DNA of 64,000 nt, taken from contig JAPEIS010000004.1 of the NCBI GenBank assembly GCA_029531795.1, positions 1,674,001 through 1,738,000 of the forward strand, given 5' to 3'. The translations under genes and the position numbers were made by a program. The DNA comes from Sclerotinia nivalis (Eukaryota > Ascomycota > Leotiomycetes > Helotiales > Sclerotiniaceae). Under the pieces are notes generated by a model. The model was not told where the DNA came from and did no database searches. It saw only the letters and a list, made by a program, of their open reading frames with translations. Of this stretch, positions 49,547 through 60,427 are shown one piece after another (positions within the stretch are counted from its first letter, which is position 1; the number at the start of each line of letters is the position of its first letter).

Positions 49547-50555
49547 TGGGAGCTAGCCTTACACTAGTCCCCCTTAACGACTTACCAGCTCAGCATCCAT
49601 CTAGCCAAAATTATCATACACATTTCATTTCTCGATTCCCATCTCACATTATTTTGTTTACATTTGGATTCATCAAATCCATCCGGCTATTTCGAAAATT
49701 CTCGACTGGATCTTATTCACTTAATCAAATCATCCCCCAAAAACTATTTTCAAAGGTTATTTACCATACCTAGGTACCTAAGCGTACCTCTATTTACTCC
49801 ATCTACCACGAGGTCGCCCAAAAGCCTAGAAGCCCAGAAGCCCAGAAAACCCAAAACCCAAATCATATTAAGGCCATATTAAAGCCCTGCTCTCACCCCT
49901 CCAGCTCCGACCAAAAAAAGAAAAGGTCCCAGCCAGACGCATCTGCACCCAGCACCCACCATCGACTACCTACTACCTACCCACTTAACCCTACACAACT
50001 ACACTACCTCCACAAGCACAGACCATCTTTCCCAGACCCAATAACTTACATAAATCAAGCAGACGCCTCCCCGGCCGCCATCCAGGTGATCGACACTCCA
50101 CATTCTCCATTCCAGTAACTATCCTCTATCAAACCCCGTGCGAACCTGCGAGATCGATTGAACTCTTTGATCATCAAATATCCCATCGTCTTTTTTGACC
50201 ACACATTCAATATCCAAGGGATTCCTAAGATATTAACGAGAAATATTGGACTTTTTTTATTCAAAATAATCATTTATTCCTTGTTTACTTGATCACTTAT
50301 CTGATCTCTATCACAATCACAAGCAAAGAAAAGTTCGACAGAAGAAAATATCCCACTCCCCATTTTGACTTCTATCGTTCCCTCGTTCCCTCACCTCGGT
50401 TGTGCATCTACCCGCATCTCCCATCTCAATCCGAAGCATACATTTCCCACGCGACAACCACGAAATTTTTGAATTTTTCAAGCAGAAAAAAAAGAAAGGA
50501 TTCTCATCATTTAATTCCTTCACTGTGTGCTTCTCAATAATCTTCCTGGATTAAC

Positions 50556-51972
50556 ATGGAGACCGCCAGCTTCACAGCTCGCCGGCCAGCTGCATCCAAC
50601 CTCCCCAGCTTCCAGCTTCCCCCTCCAGAACCCCTTGGAATGCACCACCACAAATATCAACAAACCAACAACTATATTCACGGAACTACACACGGCTCTT
50701 CCCAACCAGTTCCCGCTGTCGCCAACAATATATTAACACCTCCGGCTGGAGTTTCGCATGATGGTTTAAGTCCTCTCGCATCCAGTGTCAACAGTGGTAG
50801 TTCTGGTAGTTCAGCCGCCGGTGTACCTCCTTATCAACCTTCGGCCTTTTGGTCAAATCCTCAGTCTGGAAACAATTTCACGTTTAGTTCTGCGCCACCA
50901 ATGACTTCGCCTTATGCTCAGCAACAACAACAAGGTTATATGAGTAGACCACTATATTCACCCTCCATGAGTAACTATTCAGGGTCACGAAATCCTAATT
51001 CTCCCACCTCATCAGAAGGCCTCCCACCACCTTCATATGAAAGTCTTCCTCCCTTCACTACCAATATCCCAATGTCCGGCTCAGGTGGACAACAACAAAA
51101 TCTTCCCACACTCGCACCGCAGAATTCGCAGCAGCAACAGCAACAACAGCAGCAGCAACAACAAATGAATAATCAGAACCTCATGAACCTTCACCAATCT
51201 TCCTCTCAAGCACCTCAACAAGGTAGCGCACAAGCTCCCGATAATTATGGCGGACGAGCACCTCCCACTCCAAATTACTACCCCTCATCTTCTACCCCTC
51301 AGCAGTCGTCTTTCCCCGCCTTCGCCCAACAATCACCTACACAACAATCTCCAAATACCTCCTCCGCTCCATCAAATCGCATCTCTCCCATCCAAACTCA
51401 CCACTCACATTCTTCCATGGGTGCACCCCACCAAGGCTACCCCTCGCGCCCTTCCTTCCCACATTATAATCTTCCCACCTTAACCGCACCCATCATGTCC
51501 AATGTCCACCAACCCGGTAGTCAAATGGCTCTCCTCGGTGGAATGGGCAACATGGCTTATCCTCAACAGATGCCCGGACCAATGTATGGTGGTCATCACC
51601 CACAACAAATGCCCCAAAATGATCGACCATTCAAATGCGATCAGTGTCCGCAATCTTTCAACCGCAACCATGATTTGAAACGCCATAAGCGTATTCATTT
51701 AGCCGTGAAACCATTCCCTTGTGGTCATTGCGAAAAAAGTTTCTCGAGGAAAGATGCATTAAAGGTTCGTATCCCACCTTATTTTATGACTTGTGGTCTT
51801 TAACTAACCCCAAATTCAGAGACACATACTCGTCAAAGGCTGCGGAACAAAATCCACAAACGGCACCACGAATCCTAATGGAGATTCTCAGTCACCTGTT
51901 GATAAATCAGAAGTCTTAAGTGATTCTACCAATGGTGATAGTCCCGAGATGGTAAAGAAGGAATTGTCATAG
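50556..51972 (+). CDS. flbC: FlbC/FLB-3-like C2H2 transcription factor
   Basis: Two exons (50556..51764, 51820..51972) give 453 residues. The first ~350 residues are Ser/Pro/Gln-rich and disordered, with a Gln run near residue 195. Two adjacent zinc fingers follow: C361-x2-C364-x12-H377-x3-H381 and C389-x2-C392-x12-H405-x5-C411. The second finger ends in Cys, making it C2HC. The linker RIHLAVKPFPC and the end KRHILVKGCG match my memory of FlbC, an activator of conidiation genes in Aspergillus (FLB-3 in Neurospora). The 55-nt intron splits finger 2 between residues 403 and 404 and has a TAACTAAC branch region. The protein is nuclear. The very large upstream non-coding region suggests complex regulation. 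A two-finger factor of another subfamily is the main alternative. Confidence 0.82.
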
Positions 51973-53272
51973 TGACAGTCCACCTACATCTGTTGACGAA
52001 TTTCTTTTCTTTTCTTTCCTTGAAGATCAAAATTCAAAGGGATAGCACAAAATACAAATACAAAACGATGATAGGAGGTGGGGTTTTCATTCTGGGCCTT
52101 GACTAAAGGATACGGGCGTTCGGAATATGTCTATCTGGATGTGTTGGAATGCGGTTTGGTGGGATAATGACTTGCACTGTATGGATGGGTGGACATCTTC
52201 TTGTGGATAAGACAGCACAGAACTCAAGAAAGATGAGATGGGGTTGGTGGCGTTGGTATGTGGTCAATTCGACAAATATTTCTGTCTTTTAAGAAAAAAA
52301 GAAATCAAAACTTTCAATATGGGAAGGGTGTGGAATATAGTATCGTACCGGAGCGGGATTATTTTGGAGTTGGGGAGTTGATATGTGTATTGATGTGTCT
52401 ACAAGACATTTCGATTTGGGCGGGCTGGAAATGAATGGGTATCTGTCTCAGATGGGGTATCTTGGATGCGAATGAAACTGGGAATTAGGTGGAGCTTTGG
52501 CGTGGGAACTGATTCGGTGAATACTTTTGAAATGTGTTCGCTTGTATGTCTATTTTCTGTACTTGAGTATGGATGGATGGATGGAGTGAAAAACCACTTT
52601 TCTTTCCTTCTCTCCTCTTTTTGTTTTTCCTCCTCGCCATGTCGGGCGATGGGATGCAATGTTCGATGTTGGGGACGGGGCGATTGATCGGTTGATTCCC
52701 GGAGTTGATCGCATCTTGCTTGCTTGGTCGCTTCATTGCTTGGGTGCGCATCTGTAGTTTTGATTTGATCTGATTTGATCGCTCATCGATCCTTTTTCTT
52801 GTATGAGCGAAGCGAAACGGTGACGTGATCAGTCAACGGAGTGTCGAAGAGCGAGAATGGGTTTTTAAGCGCGCTAGTTTTACTAGTTTTACTAGGTAGT
52901 TGGTGATATATCGGATTTGGATTTGGAGCATTTTGCTTGTGTGCTAGCCAGCTAGAGAAAACCATAGCTTCGAAATCAAAATCATCTGAGATTAGTGGGT
53001 TTGTGTGATTGTGTGATTGTAGGTTTGTAGGTTTGTAAGTTTGTGAGATCTCGGTGTTTCTTTCATTCTAGAATTATCGTTAATTATTTGGTAAATAATC
53101 TATATTTATATATAGATCAAAACGGAAATTGAAGATTGAAGATGAAAGACTCGGATGAAAAACTTAAAGTAATTCGTTTTAATAGAGTTTTTAGTTACCC
53201 ATCAAGGTTGTTAAGGTTGTTAAGGTAGATAGGTAGCTTGCTCTACTTTCTACAAAGCTAAAAACTAAATTG

Positions 53273-53281
53273 TACGGAGTA
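53273..53281. repeat. TACGGAGTA motif copy
   Basis: An exact copy of the recurring 9-mer, 1.3 kb after the FlbC-like stop codon. Confidence 0.6.
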
Positions 53282-53923
53282 GTGGCTAGATATGAAATGG
53301 GACATCCTTAATGACATGATGGGTCCATATTCGTTCGGGCTATTAAATAAGAGGGATTTCGTTGAGGGGTTGGTTGAGGGGTTGGTTGATGGATTGATAG
53401 ATGGATATAGGGAGTCGATTATGGTTGATTGCGGGTTTCTTTTTTGGGGTATATGGATCGTGGGAAATTGTATGGGTGTATGAGTACATGAGTATGCGAG
53501 TACTAGGTATATAAAGTTACAAATCTCAAGAGAAAAAAGATATAGATGAATCCCAAGAAGTATCTAGGTCATTGTACTGTATGAATATAAATACCTCCCC
53601 GTAGATAAGTAAGAGAGTAACGCCGCAATATATACCTACCCACCTACCTACAGCCAGTCTAGAATCTAGATAAGATCTTGAGTTTACCAAATATCTCCCG
53701 CACCTCATATTATTCATTTATGGCTGATAATAACACGATAATAGAATAACTACCGATAGATGGATCCTACTAAGCCTTATATCTATGTATCTATCTGCAC
53801 GATCTGTGCGATTACGATTATAATGATTAACATGATATCAATGCAATTGCAGTACAAAACCTCCACAAAAATCCCCGCTGCGATCAAAGTCCAGAAACTC
53901 CTATAGTGCCACTGACGGAAACA

Positions 53924-53951
53924 TGCAGTGCAGTGCAGTGCAGTGCAGTGC
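53924..53951. repeat. (GCAGT)n microsatellite
   Basis: Five GCAGT pentanucleotide units in tandem in non-coding sequence. Confidence 0.85.
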
Positions 53952-55853
53952 ATTAAGTGTGTTGTGTGGGGGAGGCGGGGAATGCAGGTACGCGGATTAG
54001 ATACGTCAATAGATCGGGGGTTAGTTCTCGGGATATAACCTTATAGCAGCAGTGGATTCTGCGTTGATGATCTTTCCTGGGGTTACTGGTACAGGTACGG
54101 GGTTGTGGATGCGGATGGAAGATATTAATTGGGGAGTAAATCTGCCGTGATAACCGTTTTTGTGGTTTTTTGTGGTTTTTGTGGCGTCCTTGGGCGGAGA
54201 TGGCTTTCGTTGGGGCGATGGCGCGATGGGGATATATATTCAAGGCCTAGATGGTGAAATGCTTGGGCTGTGGATTATCGGGATGTAGCACTCGGCACTC
54301 AGTTCGTATCATCGCAAAGTATCAAGTAGATATACCAATACATGTCCCAGGCTTCTGGTTGTGAATATTCTGCCATCCCAACGATCGACAAATTTTCTTC
54401 CTAATTGGGATTCGGGGCAAGCAAGCAAGTATCAAAGGTATCACGGCATTCGATTTTCAGTCGATGCATGAGCATACCATTACACTTTTTGGGGTTGGCT
54501 TCTTTATACCCACCTATTAAATAATGACAAGTGTAAGATAACATATATCAAAAGGTGACAAAACCTCATCTTGTATGCAACGCGGTGATGCGACAAGTGG
54601 CAACCGCATGATCAGCAGTATCCTATGTCAGAGAACAGAAAAGAGAGTGGATTGAAAAAGATAGAAGTTATCTTTGAATTACCTATGTTCGGAATTGAAG
54701 AATGGATGATATCATGGGGTTTGAGTAGAGGAGATGTAATAATTTATCAGTGGGAAATTCGAACAATAATATTAGTGTACGAATTGGATTGGAACATTGG
54801 GGGTCAAGTATCAAAGCCAAACTTGAACTTTCGGAATCATATATCTATCATATTCTGTTCCAACATCAAATAAGCATCTTTTATATTAAAATAGATATAC
54901 AGTATAGCATCTCCTCTTCATCCAAAGCTATGAATTTCTATCCCAGCCCATAATTATATAACATTCTTCTCTCTCGAAAACCTTTTCATAATTCAATTTG
55001 CGAGATGTGTAATTACCTACCTAGACAAGTTGTGGCATTCTCGAAATCCCATGATGAGTTATCCAGCCATCCAATGGAGCCAAGATAACACATATATTCC
55101 TTCCTTTACAATTCATATCGATACACGGTATCATGGTAGCCTCGAGCTCATCAGCATATTGTTGAGTATAATGATTTTCCACAGTTTTGATCTATATCGA
55201 AACGAAATATCCATTTTCGGAAGAACGCACAGCGGATTGCAAGTGAGAGGTACCCCTCTTGTATCGTCCATACCCTTCAGGAAATTAATGAGCCATAAAT
55301 TCGATCATTGATACTCGATAAAGCAGTTATATATTACGCTCCTGTATGGTCACTACAATTTGCTCATCCCCAATATCATAGGATGGAAATAACCTAATAT
55401 TGAACGCCATGTCGAACCACTGAATGCTCCTCAATAAGGTTATTGTGCATAATGATACCCATAACCATCAGCTGATCTGTTTCCAACTCAATGCGGCGTA
55501 ATCAGTGATCGTCGAATCTCTCTACAGAATTATGAGACATCCAACATCGATAACTTTTTATCTCCCGGACTAGAAGTTGGTATTACAGGCAGAGAATGAA
55601 CAGCAATTACCTCGGAGTCCCTTGGATTCGGTGCTATGTAACTCAATACAAGTATTCATCCATATTTTGAGCAAATAAAGGTTGTCACTCAAAGTGATTG
55701 CCTGATAGTCATTCAGCAATGGTCTAGCGGGATCCACGTAGTTGGGTAATAACAGCGGAATACCACTCTTACAAAAGTCCCTTCGAACTTTTCCCGAGAA
55801 ATCCTTCTTGGTATATTATTGAACATTTAATCTCATGGCTACCAAACCTCTGG

Positions 55854-56450
55854 ATGGCTTGTTGGTGTATTTCAGTCCTTCGTATGATCGGCTCGAACTT
55901 TAACAGTGCTGACTTTGACTCTCAAATTAAAGTGACTCGATTCATATATCAGCGAGATATCATGGCGGGAATCCTCGAGAAAAATGTGTTTAAGACGACA
56001 AAATGGACAATGAAAATTGGTATGGACCTCAGTGAGGATAATTGGAAGAATGAAGACTCTGTCATTGAAGCCATTCTCAGGATAATATTGAGGTCTAGTG
56101 AAAAAAGGGGAAAAAAGTCTACTTTGAGCATGGAACATGCAGTACGTCTGATATTCCAATTATTGATTGATATGAAATGTGCTAAGAAACGACCCATGAA
56201 GCTTTGCAAGCTCACGAGTAGATCAAATGTTCTAATTTCTACCAGGGAATACTGTGATGGTGATAAAGGATCCAAGTCCCTTGCGAACCATCCAGAAGTA
56301 AGCTTAGATGAAACAGAATTAGTTGCTTGTTTGAATATAGATTTATTAAATCTTTTATTAAAAAGAAAAAGAAAAAAAAAAAAAAAACACCCACTTCAGA
56401 GAGTTATATCCATCAATCCAACACGATGTAATTCTCCATCATCATTTTAA
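55854..56450 (+). CDS. orphan ORF of 198 codons, doubtful
   Basis: This ORF is open from an ATG for 198 codons and encodes a basic, helical-looking protein with segments such as FKTTKWTMKIGMDLSEDNW and SVIEAILRIILRSSEK. A poly-A tract near 56360-56385 gives a Lys run in the C terminus. I recognise no domain. An alternative upstream ATG at 55835 is in a different frame and meets a stop after 22 codons. It could be a lineage-specific gene, possibly with a missed exon, or chance. Confidence 0.35.
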   Translation: MACWCISVLRMIGSNFNSADFDSQIKVTRFIYQRDIMAGILEKNVFKTTKWTMKIGMDLSEDNWKNEDSVIEAILRIILRSSEKRGKKSTLSMEHAVRLIFQLLIDMKCAKKRPMKLCKLTSRSNVLISTREYCDGDKGSKSLANHPEVSLDETELVACLNIDLLNLLLKRKRKKKKKHPLQRVISINPTRCNSPSSF

Positions 56451-56555
56451 AGGTCAACCCAACAAGCTAAAAGTGTTTATTATTTCATCCATCTCATTAT
56501 AATTATCTTTCATCCAGCATCACAACTCTGAGCTCTCTGCGTTTCGCAAACAAGT

Positions 56556-57692
56556 CTAAGATATTCGATCTGTGGTAGCTAACCTATACTCCGGACACCA
56601 TTCATCCAAACTCACTAGGTGTTTCTGGATGTATCTTGTAGGTTGATGGAGACCTGTTCATTTGGTGTTAGTTTTTGTATTTGTGTCTTTGTGTACTGAA
56701 ATATGAGAAGATGGAGGCCAAAAAAAGGAAAGTTTACCCAAAGGATGAGGATGATCAATCGTCTCCACAGCAAACGTCCTCGCAATCTCCATACTCGGCA
56801 AATTAATCCCATCCTCAATGCCCTCCTCAATCTCCCTATCTTGTAAATCCTTAAACCTAAACCGCCGTAACTCATTAGCCACATACCTTCCCCATCCCAA
56901 ACCCACCAAAACTCACCTAGCATAAAACCACTGATCCTCTGCCGGATGCGGATTATCACTATACTTCCACTCATCCAAAACCCTCAAGATAGTCTTCCTA
57001 CTCCTCATACTCAAACCGCCATTATATCCCTGACCAAACCTCGACTCGATAGGCGCACCAATCAAATCATATTCCAAAAAATCATCTACGCTCCTCGCCG
57101 CATTCGCGCATAACATACTATCGGTTTGAAACAACAATATATGTTCAGCAGGCGCCAGATCCTCCCACAACCATCGCGTCGTCAGAAACGCGGATACGGA
57201 ATCCCAGTTGTAGAACCAGGTGCCTGGGGCGAGAGATCGGATGATGATGCGCCCTGAGGCTTGGTGTCGCAGGAGCGCGGCGGAGGTAGAGAAGGATCCG
57301 AAGTTTTCGGCCGATGTGTAGATTATGAGGGGCCAGGTGGGTCCCAACACGGCGCTGAAATGGAGGATTAGGGGGATGATGTTTCCTGAACGTCGGGTCT
57401 CGATTATTACGGCTACTTTGTTGCTGGTTGTTATGTTTGCTGTTTGGGGTTGGGGTTTTGCTTGGACAGAATTGAAGGAGGATGTCGATGGTACATCATT
57501 GCTGGTTTGATGAGTTGAGTTATCGTCTTGAGAGATGATACTCCATGCATTTCCATTATTTCTCGAGTGAGAAATAGCAGTTCGAACGAACAGAATAAAT
57601 ATCGCGAGATAAATGAATGGGAACAACAATTTTCGAGGTTTGGCTTTGAGAAAGTTTTCCTTGGCCGTGCCGATGTTGTAGTTACCCAACAT
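56556..57692 (-). CDS. DUF5672 family glycosyltransferase-like type II membrane protein
   Basis: Three exons, complement(56556..56653, 56738..56856, 56917..57692), give 330 residues. A short cytosolic tail is followed by a membrane segment at about 22-41 (FPFIYLAIFILFVRTAI). The luminal domain matches the fungal DUF5672 pattern: VAVIIETR, HFSAVLGPTWPLIIYT, WLWEDLAPAEHILLFQTDS, IGAPI, GYNGGLS and EDQWFY (252-257). Splicing then restores LPSMEIARTFAVETIDHPH, PLGLHQP and LDEWCPEYRL. Intron 1 (60 nt, in-frame length, containing a stop) has a GGCTAATGAG branch; intron 2 (84 nt) is chosen because its acceptor AACAG recovers the conserved LHQP/WCPEY end. The ATG at 57692 precedes the membrane segment directly. 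The exact reaction is unknown; glycosyl transfer in the Golgi is inferred from family and topology. Confidence 0.85.
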
Positions 57693-58684
57693 AGCTATTT
57701 CGAAATACGTGAAAGAACGACGATACAAGCAGCTCTTGAGAATTGGAAATGTATAAATTGAAGTCTCATTTCTCCTAATCTAGGGATGCGTAGATGAGGA
57801 TCCGAAAATACGCCATGCCGCATTCGGAATATTGAGGAAAAGCAAATTCTGAAATATGCAACTGAGACAATTTCATGCGAGGTGGGATTATCTGAGAATA
57901 TGATAATGATAAGAAAAACTATAGATTTGTTCTCCTTACTTTTGCTAGGAAATGAGTAATACTTGTCAATTTGGAGTGAAGAGTTCTCCTATGTTCCCTT
58001 TTCGATGTTTATCAAAAGTTTCGAAGCATCTCACTCGGACACTTGTCGAATTTGCCAAAACCTATCTTCAGGAATAAGCGTAAGAGATGACTTTTCTACA
58101 ATAAAAACTCTTAACTTTTTTTTTCCCGAGTTCAACCTCTCCTCTCTCTGTCTTCTCTTTCTATACCTCTGCATATCAAGCACTCCAAAGACGAAAATTC
58201 TCAAGAATCTCTCTCTCAGTATGATTCCAAATATTGTTATGTTGGTAGGTATTTTCTTTCGTTCCCGATTTTCTTTCCTTGTATTTGAAATCATTCTTGT
58301 CTTTCGTCGTTTTCATCAATTCCGCAACTCGCAATGATTTTTCCGAAAACAGAGTACGTGGTGTACATACAAGGTAGGAACTATATCATATAATCCCAAA
58401 AAATCGCATTCATCCAATTCCCCTCCTTCTCTACCCAGTATCCTCGACAACCCGACGCATTTATCAATTCTACATTCCACATCCCACAACTCACCATGAT
58501 TTTACTTCCGCGAACATCGCATTACAGTTTTCCAGCAAGAAGTGGAAAAATTCCATTATGTTTTATATGCGAGAAGTTTCGTTTCTGCTTTGATTGATAT
58601 CTCTTATTTTTTTCTGTAATCGGTTTCATTCACTTAGATACACGTATTGATTGTGATCTTGATGTTATTTTTGAATCGGCAATT
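57693..58684. other. bidirectional promoter region between two glycosyltransferase-like genes
   Basis: This 992-bp region separates divergent start codons. ORFs here (up to 124 codons at 57963-58337) overlap on both strands and lack domains. No clear TATA element or shared motif was identified. Confidence 0.55.
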
Positions 58685-60427
58685 ATGGTAACTAGATATC
58701 ATAGTTTCGTGGTTGCGTTTTTGTTGTTTGTTTGGGTGTTGTTTTATACGCATTCGATATCTGGGGATGTGAAGTTAGAGGATGGGAAGGGTAATGGGAA
58801 AGAAAGAGAAAAATTGATATCTTCGCCATTGAAATTTGGTGGTGAGGATAAAAAGGATGTTGAGAAGGCGAGTGGAGGCAGACATGTTGGTGGTGGAAGC
58901 GGCGGGGTAAGGGATAAGGAATTGAAAGGGTCTAGATTGGGAAGGTTGGTGGAGATGGGAATGGGGAGAGGATTAAGTGTACCCGGCGACGCTAGTCCGC
59001 ATGAGCAGAAAATGTTGAAGGAGAAGGAGGAGAAAGAAAGATTGAGGAAGGAGAAAGAAGAAGAGGAGAGAAAGGCACAAGAAGAGAAGGAGGAGCAGGA
59101 GAGAAAAGCGAAACAGGAGGAGGAAGAAAGAAAAGAAAACGAAGAAGGCGCAGAGGAAGAAGCGGATGAGGAGAAAGGGATTGAGAATGAAGAAACCAAG
59201 GAGGAAGACGAAACTGGTGAGGATACGATGAGTGAGAAAGTGGAGGACGAATACAAGCCCCTTGCCCTGCGTTCCCTCTGCGAAACCACCACCTTCCAAC
59301 CCGGCCTCTATCTACAATGCCATTCCTGGTGCGGCCCCAGCTCCACCTCCATCTGCGGCGGCCTAAACAATGCGCGCAACCGCGTACAAACCTGTCTCCG
59401 ACTAGCCCTCGATCTCGGCTCCAACATAATCCTCCCCACCGTATCAACCGGACGACACCGCGAGAATCCCTCATTATTCAGCAGCGATAGCGTATGTCCA
59501 GATGTATATTTCGATATCTCATATTTGATTCAAGAAATGGGTTCTGTGTGTCCTGAAGTAGAAATGCGTCGATGTGGGGATACATCTGGGATAGCCGAGG
59601 AGCGAATAATACAAATGGGACAGAGACAATACATGGAAGGGAATTACCATCTTGGGACGTTTAAATCCACTATCGAGGCGCAATTAGAATCCCTTTCCTT
59701 ATCCGAAATCTCATCCGAGAATCCAGTGGCAGTAGGTTTTGGTGATACGATGTTTGCATATAACTACACGTATGCCTCGGAGCAAGCATTACAACAACAG
59801 CTCTTCCGAACCATAAAATACAACCCGGAACTTCTGCAGCTCGGTTCGCAAATTCGAGATACGCCTCAGCTGCGCGATGGATATATTGCCGTGCATCTCC
59901 GGGGCGAAGCAGACTGGCCTCCACATTTCGGATCTCGCGAACAACAGATGGATTTCTACACGGAGGAAATCGAGAATGCATCTGCTGCTGCCGGCGTCGC
60001 AGAGGGTATCAAGACCATATATGTGAGTTGTGGAGATAGTGACGCGATTTCTCTATTCCGTGAGCGACTCTCCGCACTCGGTTATCAAGTCTATGATAAA
60101 TGGGAATTGGTATCTTCGCTCCCGGATCTTCTTAAGCAATTGCAAGATATGGAATTTGACGCCGCGGCCATTGTTGAATACCCGGTTTTGGTGGAAGCGG
60201 GGTTGTTTCTGGGAGTGTGGATGTCGACGTTTTCGCAGACCATTGCTTATGCGCGGGCAGCAGAGGATGAAGATGATTTCTGGGAAACGTATATTACGCC
60301 GGGGAGTAGCCGCAATGATATAGGAGGAAGGGATTGGGATGATGTGCCTGCTTTGAAAGGGGATGAAAAGACTAAGTTGTTGGTGGTCAATACAGGTGAT
60401 ATTAGTGATATGGATGCTTATCCTTGA
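58685..60427 (+). CDS. O-fucosyltransferase-like type II membrane protein with coiled-coil stem
   Basis: This single exon encodes 580 residues. An N-terminal anchor lies at about 8-25 (FVVAFLLFVWVLFYTHSI). A low-complexity stem follows, with a Glu/Lys/Arg coiled coil or single helix at about 105-180. The C-terminal domain begins near residue 198 with RSLCETTTFQPGLYLQCHSW, then GGLNNARNRVQTCLRLALDL, a pattern I associate with fungal relatives of GDP-fucose protein O-fucosyltransferases. It also has VHLRGEADWP (HLR at 404-406), comparable to the HLR motif of plant and animal O-fucosyltransferase folds, and a late segment EAGLFLGVWMSTFSQTIAYA. Golgi location is likely. The donor sugar and acceptor are unknown. 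The coiled-coil stem is unusually long and repetitive. Confidence 0.8.
   Translation: MVTRYHSFVVAFLLFVWVLFYTHSISGDVKLEDGKGNGKEREKLISSPLKFGGEDKKDVEKASGGRHVGGGSGGVRDKELKGSRLGRLVEMGMGRGLSVPGDASPHEQKMLKEKEEKERLRKEKEEEERKAQEEKEEQERKAKQEEEERKENEEGAEEEADEEKGIENEETKEEDETGEDTMSEKVEDEYKPLALRSLCETTTFQPGLYLQCHSWCGPSSTSICGGLNNARNRVQTCLRLALDLGSNIILPTVSTGRHRENPSLFSSDSVCPDVYFDISYLIQEMGSVCPEVEMRRCGDTSGIAEERIIQMGQRQYMEGNYHLGTFKSTIEAQLESLSLSEISSENPVAVGFGDTMFAYNYTYASEQALQQQLFRTIKYNPELLQLGSQIRDTPQLRDGYIAVHLRGEADWPPHFGSREQQMDFYTEEIENASAAAGVAEGIKTIYVSCGDSDAISLFRERLSALGYQVYDKWELVSSLPDLLKQLQDMEFDAAAIVEYPVLVEAGLFLGVWMSTFSQTIAYARAAEDEDDFWETYITPGSSRNDIGGRDWDDVPALKGDEKTKLLVVNTGDISDMDAYP

Larger units (their letters stand above)
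45001..50555. other. gene desert, second part: distal promoter and leader of the FlbC-like gene
   Basis: No supported gene. ORFs of up to 141 codons (46370-46795, minus) lack domains. From about 48800 to the ATG at 50556 the + strand is C/T/A-rich and poor in G, typical of a long fungal promoter and 5' leader. Short ORFs beginning with ATG occur in the last kilobase, so upstream ORFs in the leader are possible. The transcription start cannot be seen. Confidence 0.5.
51973..55853. other. intergenic region downstream of the FlbC-like gene
   Basis: No supported gene. Bases 52400-53480 are G/T-rich and poor in C on the + strand, with small TTGAGGGG(T)TGG repeats near 53365-53400. A GCAGT microsatellite and one TACGGAGTA motif are present. 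ORFs of up to 96 codons show no domain. Confidence 0.5.

Noticed and set aside
58744..59474. Minus-strand ORFs of 108-182 codons opposite the O-fucosyltransferase-like gene
   Set aside because: They mirror the Glu/Lys-rich coiled-coil coding sequence (Ser/Phe/Leu runs) and are typical shadow frames.
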